Source: Dicaeum eximium (Eukaryota > Chordata > Aves > Passeriformes > Dicaeidae). Taken from it: DNA of 64,000 nucleotides. Location: positions 434,001 to 498,000 of the forward strand of contig VWZP01010273.1 of the NCBI GenBank assembly GCA_013396995.1, read 5' to 3'. Positions 15,201 through 30,200 of the stretch are shown here, one piece after another; positions within the stretch are counted from its first letter, which is position 1, and each line of letters begins with the position of its first letter. The notes under the pieces were generated by a model. That model saw only the letters and a list, made by a program, of their open reading frames with translations, searched no databases and was not told the origin of the DNA. A program made the translations under genes and the position numbers.

Positions 15201-18200
15201 TACATCTCACCCTAGCATTTCAGAATTGAAAATTAACTTAAGATGAATATTCATTTGTAGTTATTCAACAATTTCTTTATAGTACCTTGTGTATTATGCA
15301 GATGCATTTTGTTCCAAACATGACCAAAACATGTCCCTTACCTTTTCATTGTTGTAATAAGAAATGCTCTCTCCATCAAATTTAACCCAGCGTTTCTGAA
15401 ACACACGTTTGCTGTGAATCAAAAATTAACACAATTAATATGCAACTAACAGTGGCTTTAAGAATGTCTCAATTACAAATTATAGAAAGGTCACATCTCA
15501 CTATCATGCTTATTACAAGGACATCTCTGTTTATAGGCTATGGTACCTCCAGTCATTCAATGTCAACACATCTCCCCAGGACTCTGTTTTTTGGCCAATG
15601 AATCGATAGCAGCACACCACATCTCCCAACAAGTACAACATGAAATTTCATTTTCAATGTGTGTTATCAACTGGACATCATTAATGGGAAACTTTCAGTG
15701 TGCCATTAACTCATGCTCTATAAAGAGCTTCTAAAAATATATTTTAACATCAACCTGAAGTAGTCCATTACACTCACTAAATATGTTGACAGCTTGTTAG
15801 TTATCATCTATAAATGCCTCCATTCTAAAATCTATTAAACAAGTTAATTAAGCAAAAACAAGACCCCGCTAATACATTTTCCCAACATTATTTCCTTTCC
15901 CTCTAAATGAGTGTTCTGCTTTAGGATTAGTAGACTGTGATAGCTTACCAAAACTTAAATCAAATAGCAGCTCTGACTTAATTAACTTGTGTTATATGAT
16001 TACAATAAATCATCATTTTTCATAACCTGGAAAGGCCAATGTTCCATCTGTTTTGCATTAAAACGTCAATAAACTTCAAGATTATACAGGGATGAGTGAA
16101 CCTAAGTACCACATACAATGCTGAGCAAACTGAATGGCTGTACAATTTATAGTGAATTAACTAAAAAAAGAGAGGCCATACTTTATTTGCAACATTTGTA
16201 GCAATTTAAGAAAACAGTATATATTATTTTCCCCAAGGAGTCACAAACTGCCAGGTGTAAATTGGAGCTTTATAAAAATAATTGGAGGTGTAGAACAGAA
16301 TGAAATATTCTGTTGATAGGAAGTGAAATAAAATGGTAGTGCTTCAATAGTTTGAAAAAAAAAATGAAATTTGGTTGGGTTTTTTTAATTCTTCAGATGT
16401 TTGAGAAATGGTATTGTAAGAAAAAGAAACAAAAATGTATCATCCACTGAAACACTCCTAAGAAAGAGTCCTTGAAATGTAGCTGTGGAGTGTCACTGGA
16501 TCAAGGCCAATGACCATGCAACTCTTCTACTGAGTACTAACTGCTACTAATTTTGTGGTGAACTCATTATCTTTTCCGAATAATATATTCTCACACGGCA
16601 CTTTCTTGAAGTTTTCATAACTTGTTCTCAACTCTATCCCTTCAAACAGAGCAAGACAAGCCAGCTGGAATCAAGAATTATACTCTTCATTGCTCTGCTA
16701 GCTAACTGCCAAAAGTGTTGTTTATAAAAAAAAAATCCCATAAGTAAAATAAAACAAAAGTTACAACTAACTGCAGCTCTCCAAAAAGTCAGCATTCCAA
16801 TAATTCTGAAAAAAAAAAAAAAAAAGAAAAAGAAAGAAATGTGGAAATACTCTGTGCATAACTATTCTTCGATTCTTTAGCAAAGCTGAAGGGTGGCAAT
16901 CCATAAATGTGGATAAAACTTTCAAAACAATTTAAAAAAGGAAATAGTTTTGAGCACACTGAAATTCTGTGATGGTAATAGAGTTTTATTACACCTATTA
17001 TTCCATCGTGTTAGTTACCTTCAACAATGTATCACTGTACCAACACAAAACCAAAATTAAAAAATATGTAACATCAAATCAGATTCCCTAGAAAGGAACA
17101 AGAAAAAAATGGAAATTGCTATACAACAGAGCTGCTTCCAGTGAGTTCAAATCAGAATTTATTCTAAAACAATATAATAACAAATTTCGCACTAAAAAAA
17201 ATCATATACTCAATTATATTGCTGATGATTATTATGGTGACAAACAATCAAAGGAAAGGCCAATGGCTTTAATGCCTTTCAACACAGCTCAATACACAGT
17301 CCTAAGAACAAAGAATGCAGATCTACTAAGGCTTAAATAGAAGTGCAGTAGATGTATTACGGCACTAACAACTACAACAGCTTTAATTTCTAGATGCTAA
17401 GTCCTAGTGAAGATCACAAACAGACTTAAAAAGTAAAATTGTGCCACTTTCAATACAAAGAAGGATTCATAGAATTCTCAAGAATATGAGTCATAAGAAC
17501 AAATTGAAACTGAAAACTGTGAAAACTACAATTTAAAAGGAGGAAGTTAGACAAATTTCATCAGAGTTCCCAAGTATTTATGATGGAAGATCTGCTAATG
17601 ATGCATTCTCTAGTGAAAAACAGTTCAACAATGCCTGGGGTTTAAAATCAGTTAAAATTAAAAAAAAATACTTATAACAGAAATTAAATATAAGATTTGT
17701 TGTTGTTATTGTTGTTGTTGTCTAATTTCCAAATGTGACAGAGAGAATTCATTTTCTACTGTGGTCACTTCTCTTCATTCTTCGGAATCTTAAGACTTGA
17801 GCTCAGATTTCTCCCATCAAATTTTAGGCAGAAAAACAAATTAAACAGGAGGAATCCACCCCAAGTGAATTCTATGCTCAAAGCTCAAGTAACACAGACA
17901 GAAAGCAACACTGCCTCCAGTCACACTAATCATTAAATTATAATCCATGGCCAAATTAGTAAAGTAGTATTTCAGAATCAGAGTTTGTTTTCACTTACAT
18001 TGTGGCCCACAAAAAATCATCAAAAATGTAGCAACAGGAAATACTGGTATGTCGCCTTGTTATTTAGCCTTCTGATATTTTCATTTTAGATGGAGTCTTC
18101 TCACGCTAGGCTTTTGTAAATAAGCCTCTGTTGTTCTAACTGAATCTCTTTTGTTTACATATTTCTATCATAGATAATTTTGTGAATGATTGATTTTATA

Positions 18201-21200
18201 ACCAATGTGGTTGAAGAGGTGGTAACTTCACCTTCCAATCACATTTCTTTTACAGAGTTCTATAAATACTAGAACTCACAATAAACTACGCTTTCTTTTG
18301 TCCTGAGATTCGTCTCATGTCCTTTTCGTCTGTGTTGCTTGTGTTATAGTGACACTGGTACAAATTCATTCTGTATTTTTCCACTATAGCTCATGAGTGG
18401 TGATCAACAATTTTAAGAAAAATATTTTTCCTGAGTACATTTCCTAAAAAAATTTATGATAGGTAGTATCACTAAAAACTATCAATTAAATTCACAAAAG
18501 CTTGGTGCTCTTTCAATTAAAACTATTCCCTTTCACCTTCCACTACAAATATTAAGCAGTGACTAAATACAAACTTAATATCCCTCATGCAAACATACAT
18601 TGTCACAATTACACAATAACCACTGCAAATAACATACCCTTGAGGGGATAATTTATCCAGCCATCCTGCTTTAATCTTCTTTACTGAGGGTCCATAAAAG
18701 CAAGCATATGGCATTATTGATTCATTTCCAATCAAAGTTTGATCTCCACCAAATTGCCCAAAATTCATCTGTTCACTGGCCAAGCCATCAGAATCTCCAC
18801 TTTGTATCTTACTGCAAGATGCTGAGTGTGTTTTGGTTTTATTTTTCTTTTTTTTTAAAGACAAAGAATGTTGTTCCACAATAGAATATACAGATTCATT
18901 TTCAGATTCCTCTGGCATTAATGATGGGTCTTCCTGAGACACGGATTCATTTTTGGCAAATTCTTTTGTCTTCTCTTTCTGATTATTAAAGTAACTGGAA
19001 AGAAAAAAAGTGAATTTCACTCTTAAAATGTGTTACTACAATGAAGAAGTACATAAAATTAGTAATTAGAACAAATACTGGTAAGATATATTGTAAGCAT
19101 GTTAATAACTTGTATAATCACAGTGATAACCACAGACATGGTAAACACAATCTATCTTATAACTGTGACCATCCTAAACCCTACTTTCTCCATTCAACAG
19201 GAATAGTACCAAGAAAACACTCCTTTGGAAGCCTGAACAAAAATTTAAAATTAAATTCTCCTTCCTCAGAAAACTAGCTTTGCTCTTTTGAATACTTTAT
19301 ACCTCTCTCTTCGCCCTCTCACCTCAACAGGAGCCTGGTGCAGACTGGATAACTAAGAAGCACATTAGCTCCCACTTCATCAAGCCACTGGCCACTGTCT
19401 CATGACAGGAGTGGTGAATGTGTTTTATTTTTGTTTGGATGGGGTGGGTTTTTTTAATGATGAAGTAAATTATGCGAGCAGTCAGACACAGCTATGAGAC
19501 ATACAAATATGGAATTTGGTCCGACTGAGGAAAACAGAGACACTCTCCAAATCCACATGAGATTCAGAAACCTGGGTTAAAGTCTCAGACCAGCCACAGT
19601 GTCCAGATTTGCCCTATACAGGATGGGGTAAAGCCTCAAATAGAATAAAAAATATATAGTCATGGTTGTGCCCTCAGAGCTAGAGATCCACTTGTGACAT
19701 TAGTAAATAACATTTTCTTCTTTACACTTTGAGTTTCTCAGTAATTCTTATTTAATACCATGGGTTCTTGGAAGAATATTCTTCATTCATTCCTAGATCC
19801 AATTTATTTTCACAATCCAGGAATTCATTTCCATGAAGTTCCTAGAAAAGAAATACATTGTAACTAACATTTGTACTGAAGGAATAAGTGATACTTAAAT
19901 TACTGTAGATATAAATCTCACACAAACAGCCTAGCTAGCAAAGCTGTTCTTTCCCACATTTTCAAACATGGACTTGAAAGCTGATTTTTGTATTCTAAGA
20001 AATGCTGTTTTCAACATTTAAGCATGGCCCAAAACCTGGTACAAACAAATCAGATAAAGAAATTCAGTGTATAGAAATACTAGCTATGATTTTTCTTGAG
20101 GCACCATTGATATCCTGGTTTTGGCAAGGATAGAGTTTATTTTCTTCCCAGTAGCTGATACAGGGCTATGCTTTGCATTTGAGAATGAGAATAATGCTGA
20201 TAACATGCTGATGTTGCTGGGTACAGCTTACTCAAGGACTTTTTTAGTTTCTCATGCTCTGCCAGCGAGCACAGGCACAGGAAGCCAGGAGGGTGCATGG
20301 CCAGGACAGCTGACCCAAACCTGCCAAAGGGATATTCCATACCAGAGAGCATCATGCTCTCTCCTTTCCACTAGAGTTACTATCAGCGTTAGTATTATTA
20401 TTATATTTTGCTTTGTTTTAATTAATAAACTGGTCTTACTCCACCATCAGGGAGGTTACTTGTTTTCCAGTTCTCATCACTGCAGTGGCAGCGAGCAAGC
20501 AGCTGTGTTCTGGTTACCAGCAGGGTTAAACCACAACAACTGAGTATTTTTTAAGCTCAAGAGCTACATGTTACATGCAGCTTAAGTACCATTTGTGATT
20601 TGCCACTGCTAGCTTATCCTTCATAATAATATTTCTTCTTGGAATAAATGTACAGCCTTCACAGAATACTTAAGATAAAATAATGGCAAATTCAAAATCC
20701 TAAAGCAACCCTGAACTCAGACATACCGAACATACCTCGTTGTGTTTTGGGGTTCTTTTGCCAAGAACTTCTTCTTAAAAGGCTCATCTAATTTTGCTTA
20801 GAAATCTTTATCACAAACTGCTTGCAGTGTACAAAATGTCAAGGTTAACACTGCTCATGAACATTACATTTCACACTTCCTAAACTTAACTTGACAATCA
20901 TATTGCACTACCAAGCTTTTCAATTATGTCTTTCTTCCTTTAAAAAAAACCCTAAAATTAACATCTTCATGCTTTCTGACAGAAGTGTTTTAATTAACTC
21001 ACTTAAGTTTTTATGTGCATGTAATGAAGCTGAACAATGGCAGAAACAAAGCAGATAAGCTTTCACAACACTGTCATTTGTTTTCTGAGTAGCAGCACCT
21101 AATCTTGTACTTGAGGACGGTAGCTTGGCAACATGGAAAGGCAAGACTAAAAAAAGGACATAGTTCAAAGCAGAGGAAGTGTGCAGCAAAAAATGTAGAA

Positions 21201-24200
21201 ATCAGTCTGATGCTAGGACAAATCTAGGTGAACTGTCTGTCTTCCTCTACCAACCAGACCCATCATAAAAACTCAGCAAAACCTAACCACCCACACATCA
21301 CAGTGCTATGCTGTAGCACCAAGACCTAAAAAATAAGAAACAAAACTAAACAATACAAACTCCCCCACACATTAATAAAACCAACCAACCAAACCCTACA
21401 AAAAACCAAGCAAAAAGCATCAATATACCTTGCGAACAAATTAAATTGAAAACTCAAAAGCAATCTGTCCACTGCTTATCAACTACTTGAATTGCCTGGA
21501 ATCTCCCAAAAGAAGGGGAAATGGCCACACTTCTGTAAAATAGCTAAGAAGCTAATATCATGTGCATGAAACATCTTCAGAGTAAAAATAGTGTCCTTTA
21601 TCTTAATTTGTTTATCAGGATACAATTGCAAACCATATCCACTGAAGCTATATGGTAGTACCTCTTCCTTTCTGTCATGAACCACTACAATAACAGTTTG
21701 ATGTCCTGCTTGTGCTCACTTCATCATCTCCATTACTTGAGCAAGTGAATTCAGAGAGCCAGGTAACTTCCAAGCAATAACTAAGAAATGCATTTCTATT
21801 GTCAATCCACAAATGAAGACAGGTTGTGGGTAAAGGAAGTTCTATTTGCTCACAAAAACCTATTTCAAACAAATCAAAATCCAAGCACTTGCATTGTCCT
21901 GTTTACAGAAATATCCTGCAAGATACAAGACAAAATCCCTACCTCCTTCAAGTCTCTGAGGTATTACACAAAGACAGCAGCATTTTCTCATGCAGACACC
22001 TTTAGAGAGAGAAGCATTTCCTCTATATGGGTACTGTTCTTATGCATAGGAAGCACCTATTGTTAAGGAAGAAATATGGCTTCTGTATCCCAGACAGATG
22101 GAACCGCCTACTCTCAGGCCTGTATAAAAACACTCTACTTTTGAGCAGGAAGTAATTCAGCTACACTTCTAGTTTTGGCTTTTTCTAACAGATAGTCCTT
22201 CTGATTTCAACAGCAAGACAGGAAGCCTGAAAGCTAAAACACAGACTGCACAAAGGGTATCAGGATTGAGCCTACATTAAATGAAAATTCAAAGCCATTG
22301 AGGAGAGGCATCTTCCTCAGGAGATACCACCGAGCTCTCCTATTAAAGGTAGTGTCACACAGATCTCGGGCTGATTCTTGAGTCATGATCTGTCAATACA
22401 ACTTTGTAATGGGTCCATGAAGATAAATTCCTCCTTTTAAAATATTAAGGCTTCTCATGTTAAAGTGGTAAGACTTGCAGTGCAGCCAGCCTTCCGCTCT
22501 ATCCCAATGCTAAGGAGCTCACACAATTTATCAAGCTCAGATTGCATGTTTAGTTTAGTCTGAATACAGCAAGAAATAAAGCCAGTATTTCAATTGTGAG
22601 GCCTAAACTCGTTAGAATTCAGTCTTCCTCTGAAGGAATTCTAATACACTTGACTCATCCAGTTAGACACAACAATAAAATGTCTCTAAAACACTTGGAT
22701 TTTTATGTTATTTTTAAATCAATATTTTAAAAAACAGTTCCTTGTTCAGGTTGCCCTTCAGAGGTTTCTCTTTCTACTTATCTTTCTTCCTGACCCAAAT
22801 CAAAGGTGTATATTTTTTATAACCTTCATTCCCCTGTTCTCTCATGCTCACTTACTGCCAGTCTGTTGTGACTCATTACGTATTTCTACAGGCACTCCCT
22901 TCATAAAAGCCTACAGAAGCCTTTTCTTTACACCAATGAAACAGAAAGAAGGGTGATGGCTAACTTACAAGCCCTCAGAACAAACTTCAGTCAGTCAGTA
23001 TAACAACTTGACACCTTTTATTCTATATGGACCAAGTATACTCTCCTGACTTAACATGAAGCAGCAGCAGCAAGCTCTAAAATCGCAGATACTTCACAGT
23101 GCTGTCTAAATATTCTTATATATTCCTAGGATATTTGCTTCTGCTGAAAAAAATCTGAAAGTGAAATATATCTCAAGATGTTTGTCTTGTAGTTCTTCTT
23201 TGTGACCTTTGTCCGCAATTACGTGCTAATGCAACTAAAATCAGCTACGAGGTTTCCACCAGGCATGTGATAAACATGACGCAAGAAACTGTTCACATAC
23301 ATGAAAGTGATATTAAAATCCAGATCTTCAGATTAGGTAAAGGATGTTATAATATACTGCATTAATCATGATTCTACAACCAGGAAAACAGCAATTTAGC
23401 TTAAAGCAGATAATCCAGTTTAACAGCATGGTATTTTTGTACTTTGTGCCTTTGTAAGATAAGAAAGAGTGCTGACAACCTTTCTGGGCATGCTTTTTCA
23501 TAAACAACCATTTCAATGAAACATAGAGAATAATGCTAAGAAGTAACAAGAGGGCTAGGAAGCTTTGTCTAGAAAATCAGCTTAGACCATTGAAACAATT
23601 ACAAAGTTAAATTTTGAATTTTTAAAGACATTGGCACAGACAACAATAACTACCACAGACAAGACACTGCATTCAAGGAAAGAAAATGAACACTCAAAAC
23701 TCAGCTTTGTGTGCACATAACAAGATCAAGTAGGAAAGACAAGGTATGATTTTAAGTGTATTGTGTTAAAAGGTCAACAACAACAAAAAAGCATAGTATA
23801 CTTCCAAAAGAAAGTATGCATCAAAAAGAGGTTACTTTTATTCCTATAAAACTACTCTCATTAGAAGATGAAATTTGAACCATTTACTTTTATTGATCAT
23901 TTCCTAAGAAATTAGAATGGGAGAAAGAAAAACCCTAGACATACATTTGAGTAGTTTTTATTTTACTCAATAGTTTACAATAGTTTAAAAATGAAACATT
24001 GGATTTAATTCTTGAGGATGGCTGGAGGATGGCTGGAAAAAGTGTAAGTAATCACAGAATCAACAATTTCTGGTCTGCTTCCTGCTGAGACAGAAGCAGG
24101 AGCTGGAAATTCATGGCATTTGGCAGATGCCTCACTAAGCTAATTTACCTCCCACATCTCCCTCCACATGATTCAGAAGTCTGTCCACATGCCATCTGTG

Positions 24201-27200
24201 GCATTAACACCATCAACTACTGACCCCAACAAAAACGTTCACTTTAGAGAATCCTAAAAGAAAAGTGACTTTCTGGGTATACAGCAAGTTTAGAAGATGC
24301 ATGAAAAATATCACGCGAGAACTAAAAAGTCCTGAAAACTTTCATATAGAGGAACTGAAAAAGGGTATGGCCAAATGTACCATCACTTCACCTAACCTAA
24401 TGTGTAAGCTGCTTTCACAGAATATGCAAAAGTCTGTGCAGAGATGCCCAGTCTTGATCTGCAATTCTCAGATGAGAAAAAAGCCACTTCTACCCTCCTT
24501 ATGGTAATGGTATGGTAAATTCTAATGGTTTCAAATTTCAACAGCTTAACCTCAATTATGCACAAAGAACTGTACATAAATACCGGAGCTCTGGCCAAAG
24601 GGGTTAAAAAAAAATCAGTTATTTGTCCTATGCTGTGCAAAAAAAAAAAAAAAGCAAAGAAAAAAGAGACAACCAATACACACACTGCAGCTTCCTAATA
24701 CTATTGAACATACAAAGTGTCTCTTGAGATTAACGAAAGTCATTAGTGCTCATATATTTGCATCATAAACTCTTTGCCTAAAGAGACAGAAAAAGTACAA
24801 GCAACTAAAAGAGCACAAAATTAAAAAAAAAAAAAAATTAAGGCCAGTATGAAATACCTAACATGAAGATTAAAGTTAAGATGGACTATATACATTCAGA
24901 CTTCTCAACTTACTTTACCATCTTTAGCGCTGTCACAAACAAAGGTTTCCCCATATGGAGAGATAATGGGTGGCTTTTCTTCCACGGAAGTATCTTAAAG
25001 CAAATAAATAAATAAATAAATAAATAAGTAAAAAACATAAATGCAGTCCCACAGTGCTCTACTGTGAGTCACAAATGCTCTGCTAAAGTCATAATAAAAT
25101 CAACAACGGAAGCTTGTAATTTCTCTGTCCTTCCCAGAAAAAACTCTAAGGAATAAGAAACAATGTCCTATTTCTACATGAACTCCAGACACTTTATTTT
25201 CACCACAGACATTATCACTATTATGTAATTTGAATATAATTTGCATACAGGCATTTTCTTCTTTCCTACCCTGCATCAAGTTAAAATAAAAAACCCTTCA
25301 GTTGTCTAGTCTAAGAAGCAATAGCTCCAAAGTGTTCTTTATTCTGACTTTTAAAAAATACCAAAAATAAACCACCACACAATCTTCATTTTGTCATCAA
25401 GTATTTGCTTCAAATAAATATACATAACTTAAAAAACCACATATTTTTCAAATTTGAAAGAAGTTTCCAGCTGACTGCCCAAGACGTCTAAACGCTTCAG
25501 TTAATACAATAAATTTCCCGTTCTTTCCTGAAGCTATGAGCACTTATAAACAAATTAGGCAGCATTAGTCAGGAATACACTCCTTATATCTTTCACAGAG
25601 TTAATTCTGCTTAAAAAATCTGGATCTAACATTAGAAACTTAAAACAGTAGTCAAAAAAATGTATCTTAAAATAAATGGGGCTTACATATTAGATTTTCT
25701 AATTTTTACTTTATTTGGTCATAATCAAAAAATAAGTAAAAATGCAGAAGTGATTAAACACTCTGCTATCACATAAATCAGCTCTTCTAGACCTTTGAGA
25801 TGCCCAATATTTCTGACAATATGTAAGTAATAGTTATTTTAGACAACCGGTCCAAGGTTTTTTTTTCTTTAATATTCAAGATGTAAATATCAGCATGCTT
25901 AACTCACTGTTTTGTGAAATTTGCTTCCCAGTGCAAGAAATATTTACAAGGTCCACATTTCTTCTTCTCTGAAGGGAACTTAAACAAAAAGCACAGAATG
26001 AAAACATTATCAATTGAAATTTCCCAGAAAAAAAAATCTCATGCATTTAAACAATTAAAATTATCTACAAATATAGAAACAATAAATTTTACATCTTGGG
26101 AAATTTTCTGATTTTAAAAGTCATGCAACAATATGTTTTCCTCCCCTTATGACATCGGATACTTCTCTGATCGTAGCATACATCCGAAGTTGCAGGGGAG
26201 TTTTTGTTCTGAATTGACCTTAAAAACATTTAGACTGCTTGAAGAATGGAGATCCCAGAGTTTTCCCCAACCTTTTCCTTCCCTTCTCCTTCACAATCAT
26301 TACCAATGACTTTTTTTGAAGAAGGATGTACTATGAAAATTTACTTTAACATTGAACTCATAAGGGGCCTGAGAATCCAGCCAAAACATGCTCCCAAACA
26401 CTGAAAAAAAACTGCTGTAAAGTTTTGATTTCCTAAGGTGAATTATTTCCCCCCCACAAACTTTTAAAACCAGGAGGTAAATGGCATTGCATTGCAACTG
26501 CCTGTGACAACCCCTACACATTTGATACATGGGTAAGAATGTATCTCCATACACAGCAGAAAAGTTATTTTATCAGTGGTGTGCCGGCCCCATGCATTTC
26601 AGTAATTTCAACTATAGTGCAATATTATTGCTATTATTAATATTTCAGGCCAAGACAGCTTTATAATCACAACACAGGAAGAAAAATGTGTGAACTACAA
26701 AATTTCTAACCCACTTTCACTAGTTCAGTGGTCTGTATCAGAGGTCTTTTCAATCAAGCTCTGAATTGCTCCATTAACATAACGAGCAATTTTTCCTCTT
26801 AATTTCATTTTCTCTGCTTAAAATAAGAGTACTCATAAGGTTCTCATGCATCCTTATAGAATATTCTGAGGCTGATAAATGCCATGCAAGATCCTTATCG
26901 ATTTTCCTAACAGTTTGTGGGCCCTCCATCCTTTAAAGCCAAAGGCAATTATCTTTTACAAAAAATATCTCCTAACTTTTTTTTCCCCATTTAACATATT
27001 GAGAAATTTTATTATTTTAAGATAAGCTACATTTAGAACTTTAGACCTACTGTTCCATGAGGCCCAATTTGAGTTACTCCTAACTACAAAATGTTGTTTC
27101 TTTGTGACAGAAGGCAGGCATTCGTGAACTACTGTTTCACAACATTTTTACTCCACACCTAAATCTGCCTCAAAAAATTTAGATTCAATTAAAGATAGGA

Positions 27201-30200
27201 GCCACACCTTATAAAGTTACTTGACATTTCAAATGTTATCCAGGCTACATAAACTAAGGTGCCCAATGATTACTTTATAAAATCCTGGGTTTTGAAAACA
27301 CAGGGTGAGTTTGGCCAGTGAAAGTGGATCATGGCCTAGTTCCCATATATAATTGCCCACTCTACTGAGTCATAATTACAATAAATACACAGCAAATACT
27401 TTAAAATTCTGTGTTTCATCATACATTCTCCTAAAATTCACATAGGTAGACCTTTGGAAGCTCCATTGGCAAACTAACTTCATGTGTTTGTACAAACCTA
27501 ATTTTAAAGAACTTAATATGCTTAAAAAAAACCCAAAACCTAACCTAGTGTATTTCAACACAGATCAGATTTTTTATTAGTAGCTTGGTATTTTTTGAAA
27601 GGTATTACCAGCATTAAACTAAATAAAGGCCTACAGATAAACAGCTTTGACTTGAAGAGCTTTTAAAATTTTGGAGCTTTTAAAATTATGTAAAACAGTG
27701 AGTAATTTGCTTAGTTTCAGGGTGGATAGTTAATTTCATCGAGTAATGAAAAATAACAAGTCAGATTAAAAAAAAAACCAAGAAAACACACAAAAAACCC
27801 CACTCTTCTCAGAACTTGTGTGTATTCTTTTTGATCATGCACCTACATTTATGTATACATAGCACAAAATCCTGCTAAAAAGCAAACTATAGTCTTTTTC
27901 TCCAGCATTCAAAAATACAAGTTATTTGTTGTTTTTTAAATTTCTAATTTATGTAAATTAAAAACTGCCTTAAGATATAAAATAAATGAAATGAGCTCAC
28001 TTTGAATATCTGCTTGAAAGATTATGTGTCATAAAACACCTACAGTACATGCTATAAAATGATGATAACTTGTGAATGCTTAATAGAATAGCAAGGTAGT
28101 TGTTGTACAAATTAAATACCTGGATTAAAAGAGAGAAGAATACTGAAAACATCTTTTGGAGGAAAAAAAATTGAAAAAAACATAATGTAACTCTATCAAT
28201 CTATGACTTTCTTAGCCATTTCAGAAAGTGAATACATCTTCTCTTGAAGTTTTTCAATTCAAGTTGAGTACCTCAAACAAAGAAAATGGATTATATTCTT
28301 TACTTTGCTCTTTAATGGAAGGTTACGGCAAGCAGTCTGCCAATCGCAAAGTGCACCAATTTTTCAAAGATACAATCATAATTTCAAGTATTATTCAGTG
28401 TTGACTTTGTGACAACTGTGGTGACTGAGACTCCCTGTTTTCATACACTAAGAGGTACCGGATGCGGGCCAGGCTGCATACACTTCTCTAGCACCCTCTA
28501 TTATGCATAAACAGGATGAAAGGATGTGATGAGGCACTGACTGGTCTTGCTAAGTGCTGAGAGGCTGGAAAGCTAAAACTCTCCACAGAACTTCGCACCA
28601 AGCTGTTTGATTCAATATACTCCTGTCACCTTGCAAATAAGTGAGGGAAGGAGGTCACTGCAAGCAGTCAGTGCCTCAAAGTCTTTACTTGCATTCATCT
28701 GAGTGTTTTAAATGAAAGAAGCTTTTGTTTTCAAACTCATTCAAGATATGTTTTCTTTTCTATCTATCTCAAGACCTAACCCTCCCATAATGCACACACA
28801 TCCAAACTGCTTTAGCATGCTGTGTTAAAGCTCTGGGGTTCATAGACCACTAGCAGAGGTAAAGTAACAGTGATACTTTACCACAGAAAAAGAGAGGGGG
28901 CTGCTTCTCTCTTCTAAAAAAATTACTTTGTGTGGCAGAACATGGTAGAGATACACAGCAACACCAGCCTGGCATCTCATTAGCAATCTTGACCACTTGT
29001 AGGTTAAGAAATGGAGTCTAAAGGACAGTAGCACCAAGCAAGAAATTCCAACTATAAGATCTGCCAACTGCAGATAACAAATGGTGCCTGCTCAGGCACC
29101 ATATTTTACTTATTTCTATCTTCCTCCATATGCAGGATGTTGCCCAGAATTTTGGTCTAGTTTTTCTTATTTGTTCTAATAACGAATCAGAACAACCCTA
29201 CTGATGCACAACACAAGTAACAAACATGGGTGACATGAAAAAATCGAAAAAATTATAGAATTCATCAGTCTGAAATTTTATCTGTGTATTACTATGCATA
29301 AAAATCAGATTTATCATGTCATAAGTCTGCTTCAGCTTTTTGTTTGAACAGAATGCTTCCTGGAATGATGCAATGGTAACTATTTCACAGAAGACTGACT
29401 GCTAGGTGACATGAGCCGAAGTATCCAAACCCTCTAAAACTATTTCAAAACTATTTCTCTAATCTGGTCCTAAAGGCACATTAATGGTTAGTTCACTCTT
29501 TTGTCTTACAAAAAACTTCAAATCTTCACTTTGTGGTATTAAACACTTTTTGACTGATTTGTAATAACCCTTTAACAGAGAGCTCATAATGATACAATAA
29601 GGAAAAGTCCAGCAGAAAATAATTTAGTATAACTACACATCAATACTGAGCAACAAAATCCAGTACTAAAATCTGCTCAATAACTCCACTATTAAGAAAA
29701 TTGTGTAATTGTTACTTTTTGCTTTTTAATTCTGCACACCCCACCCACCCCCCCCTCCAAATATTACAGTGATGCCACACTGTAGTGCCATAATTCAAAA
29801 AGTAAATAAACCCAAAGTATTTTCAACTTCTAAAATGCTATGGTGCCTTTCCAGATGCCAGCATGTTTTGTTACAGGTAAGAGCCAGGAGCAGAAGTGAG
29901 GCACAGGGAAGCAGACAAAATTTCAAGGGAGGCAAGTGCATTATTAGTAATAAAAAATGACACAGTGACAGCCCTACTATGGGACACAAGGAGACCCCCT
30001 GTACAAAATTTTTGTGCTAAAGGCACAGAGGAGGTGATGAGAAAAGTATTCCTTGCATAAAAATTTAATGACTAATATCCATGAATGGCTAGAAGGAAAT
30101 GCTGAATTTCCCAGATTTCAGCAGGATTTTTCTGCCTCCATGGAACAACCTTTATACAATGTAATAAGGATGAAACCAGCATCTGCCACTAAGGCCAGCT

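Larger units (their letters stand above)
9055..15341. other. ARAP2 intron 6
   Basis: Holds the solo LTR at 9.7-10.2 kb, the nested palindrome, the 17-bp hairpin and a doubtful LTR-like stretch at 14.8 kb. No exon seen. Confidence 0.8.

Noticed and set aside
24914..24993. Apparent frameshift in ARAP2 when exon 1 is joined directly to this exon (reading YFRGRK, then a stop)
   Set aside because: The mismatch vanishes once the 71-nt exon at 25908-25978 is inserted; all phases then agree. The YFRGRK resemblance to human YFRERR is chance.
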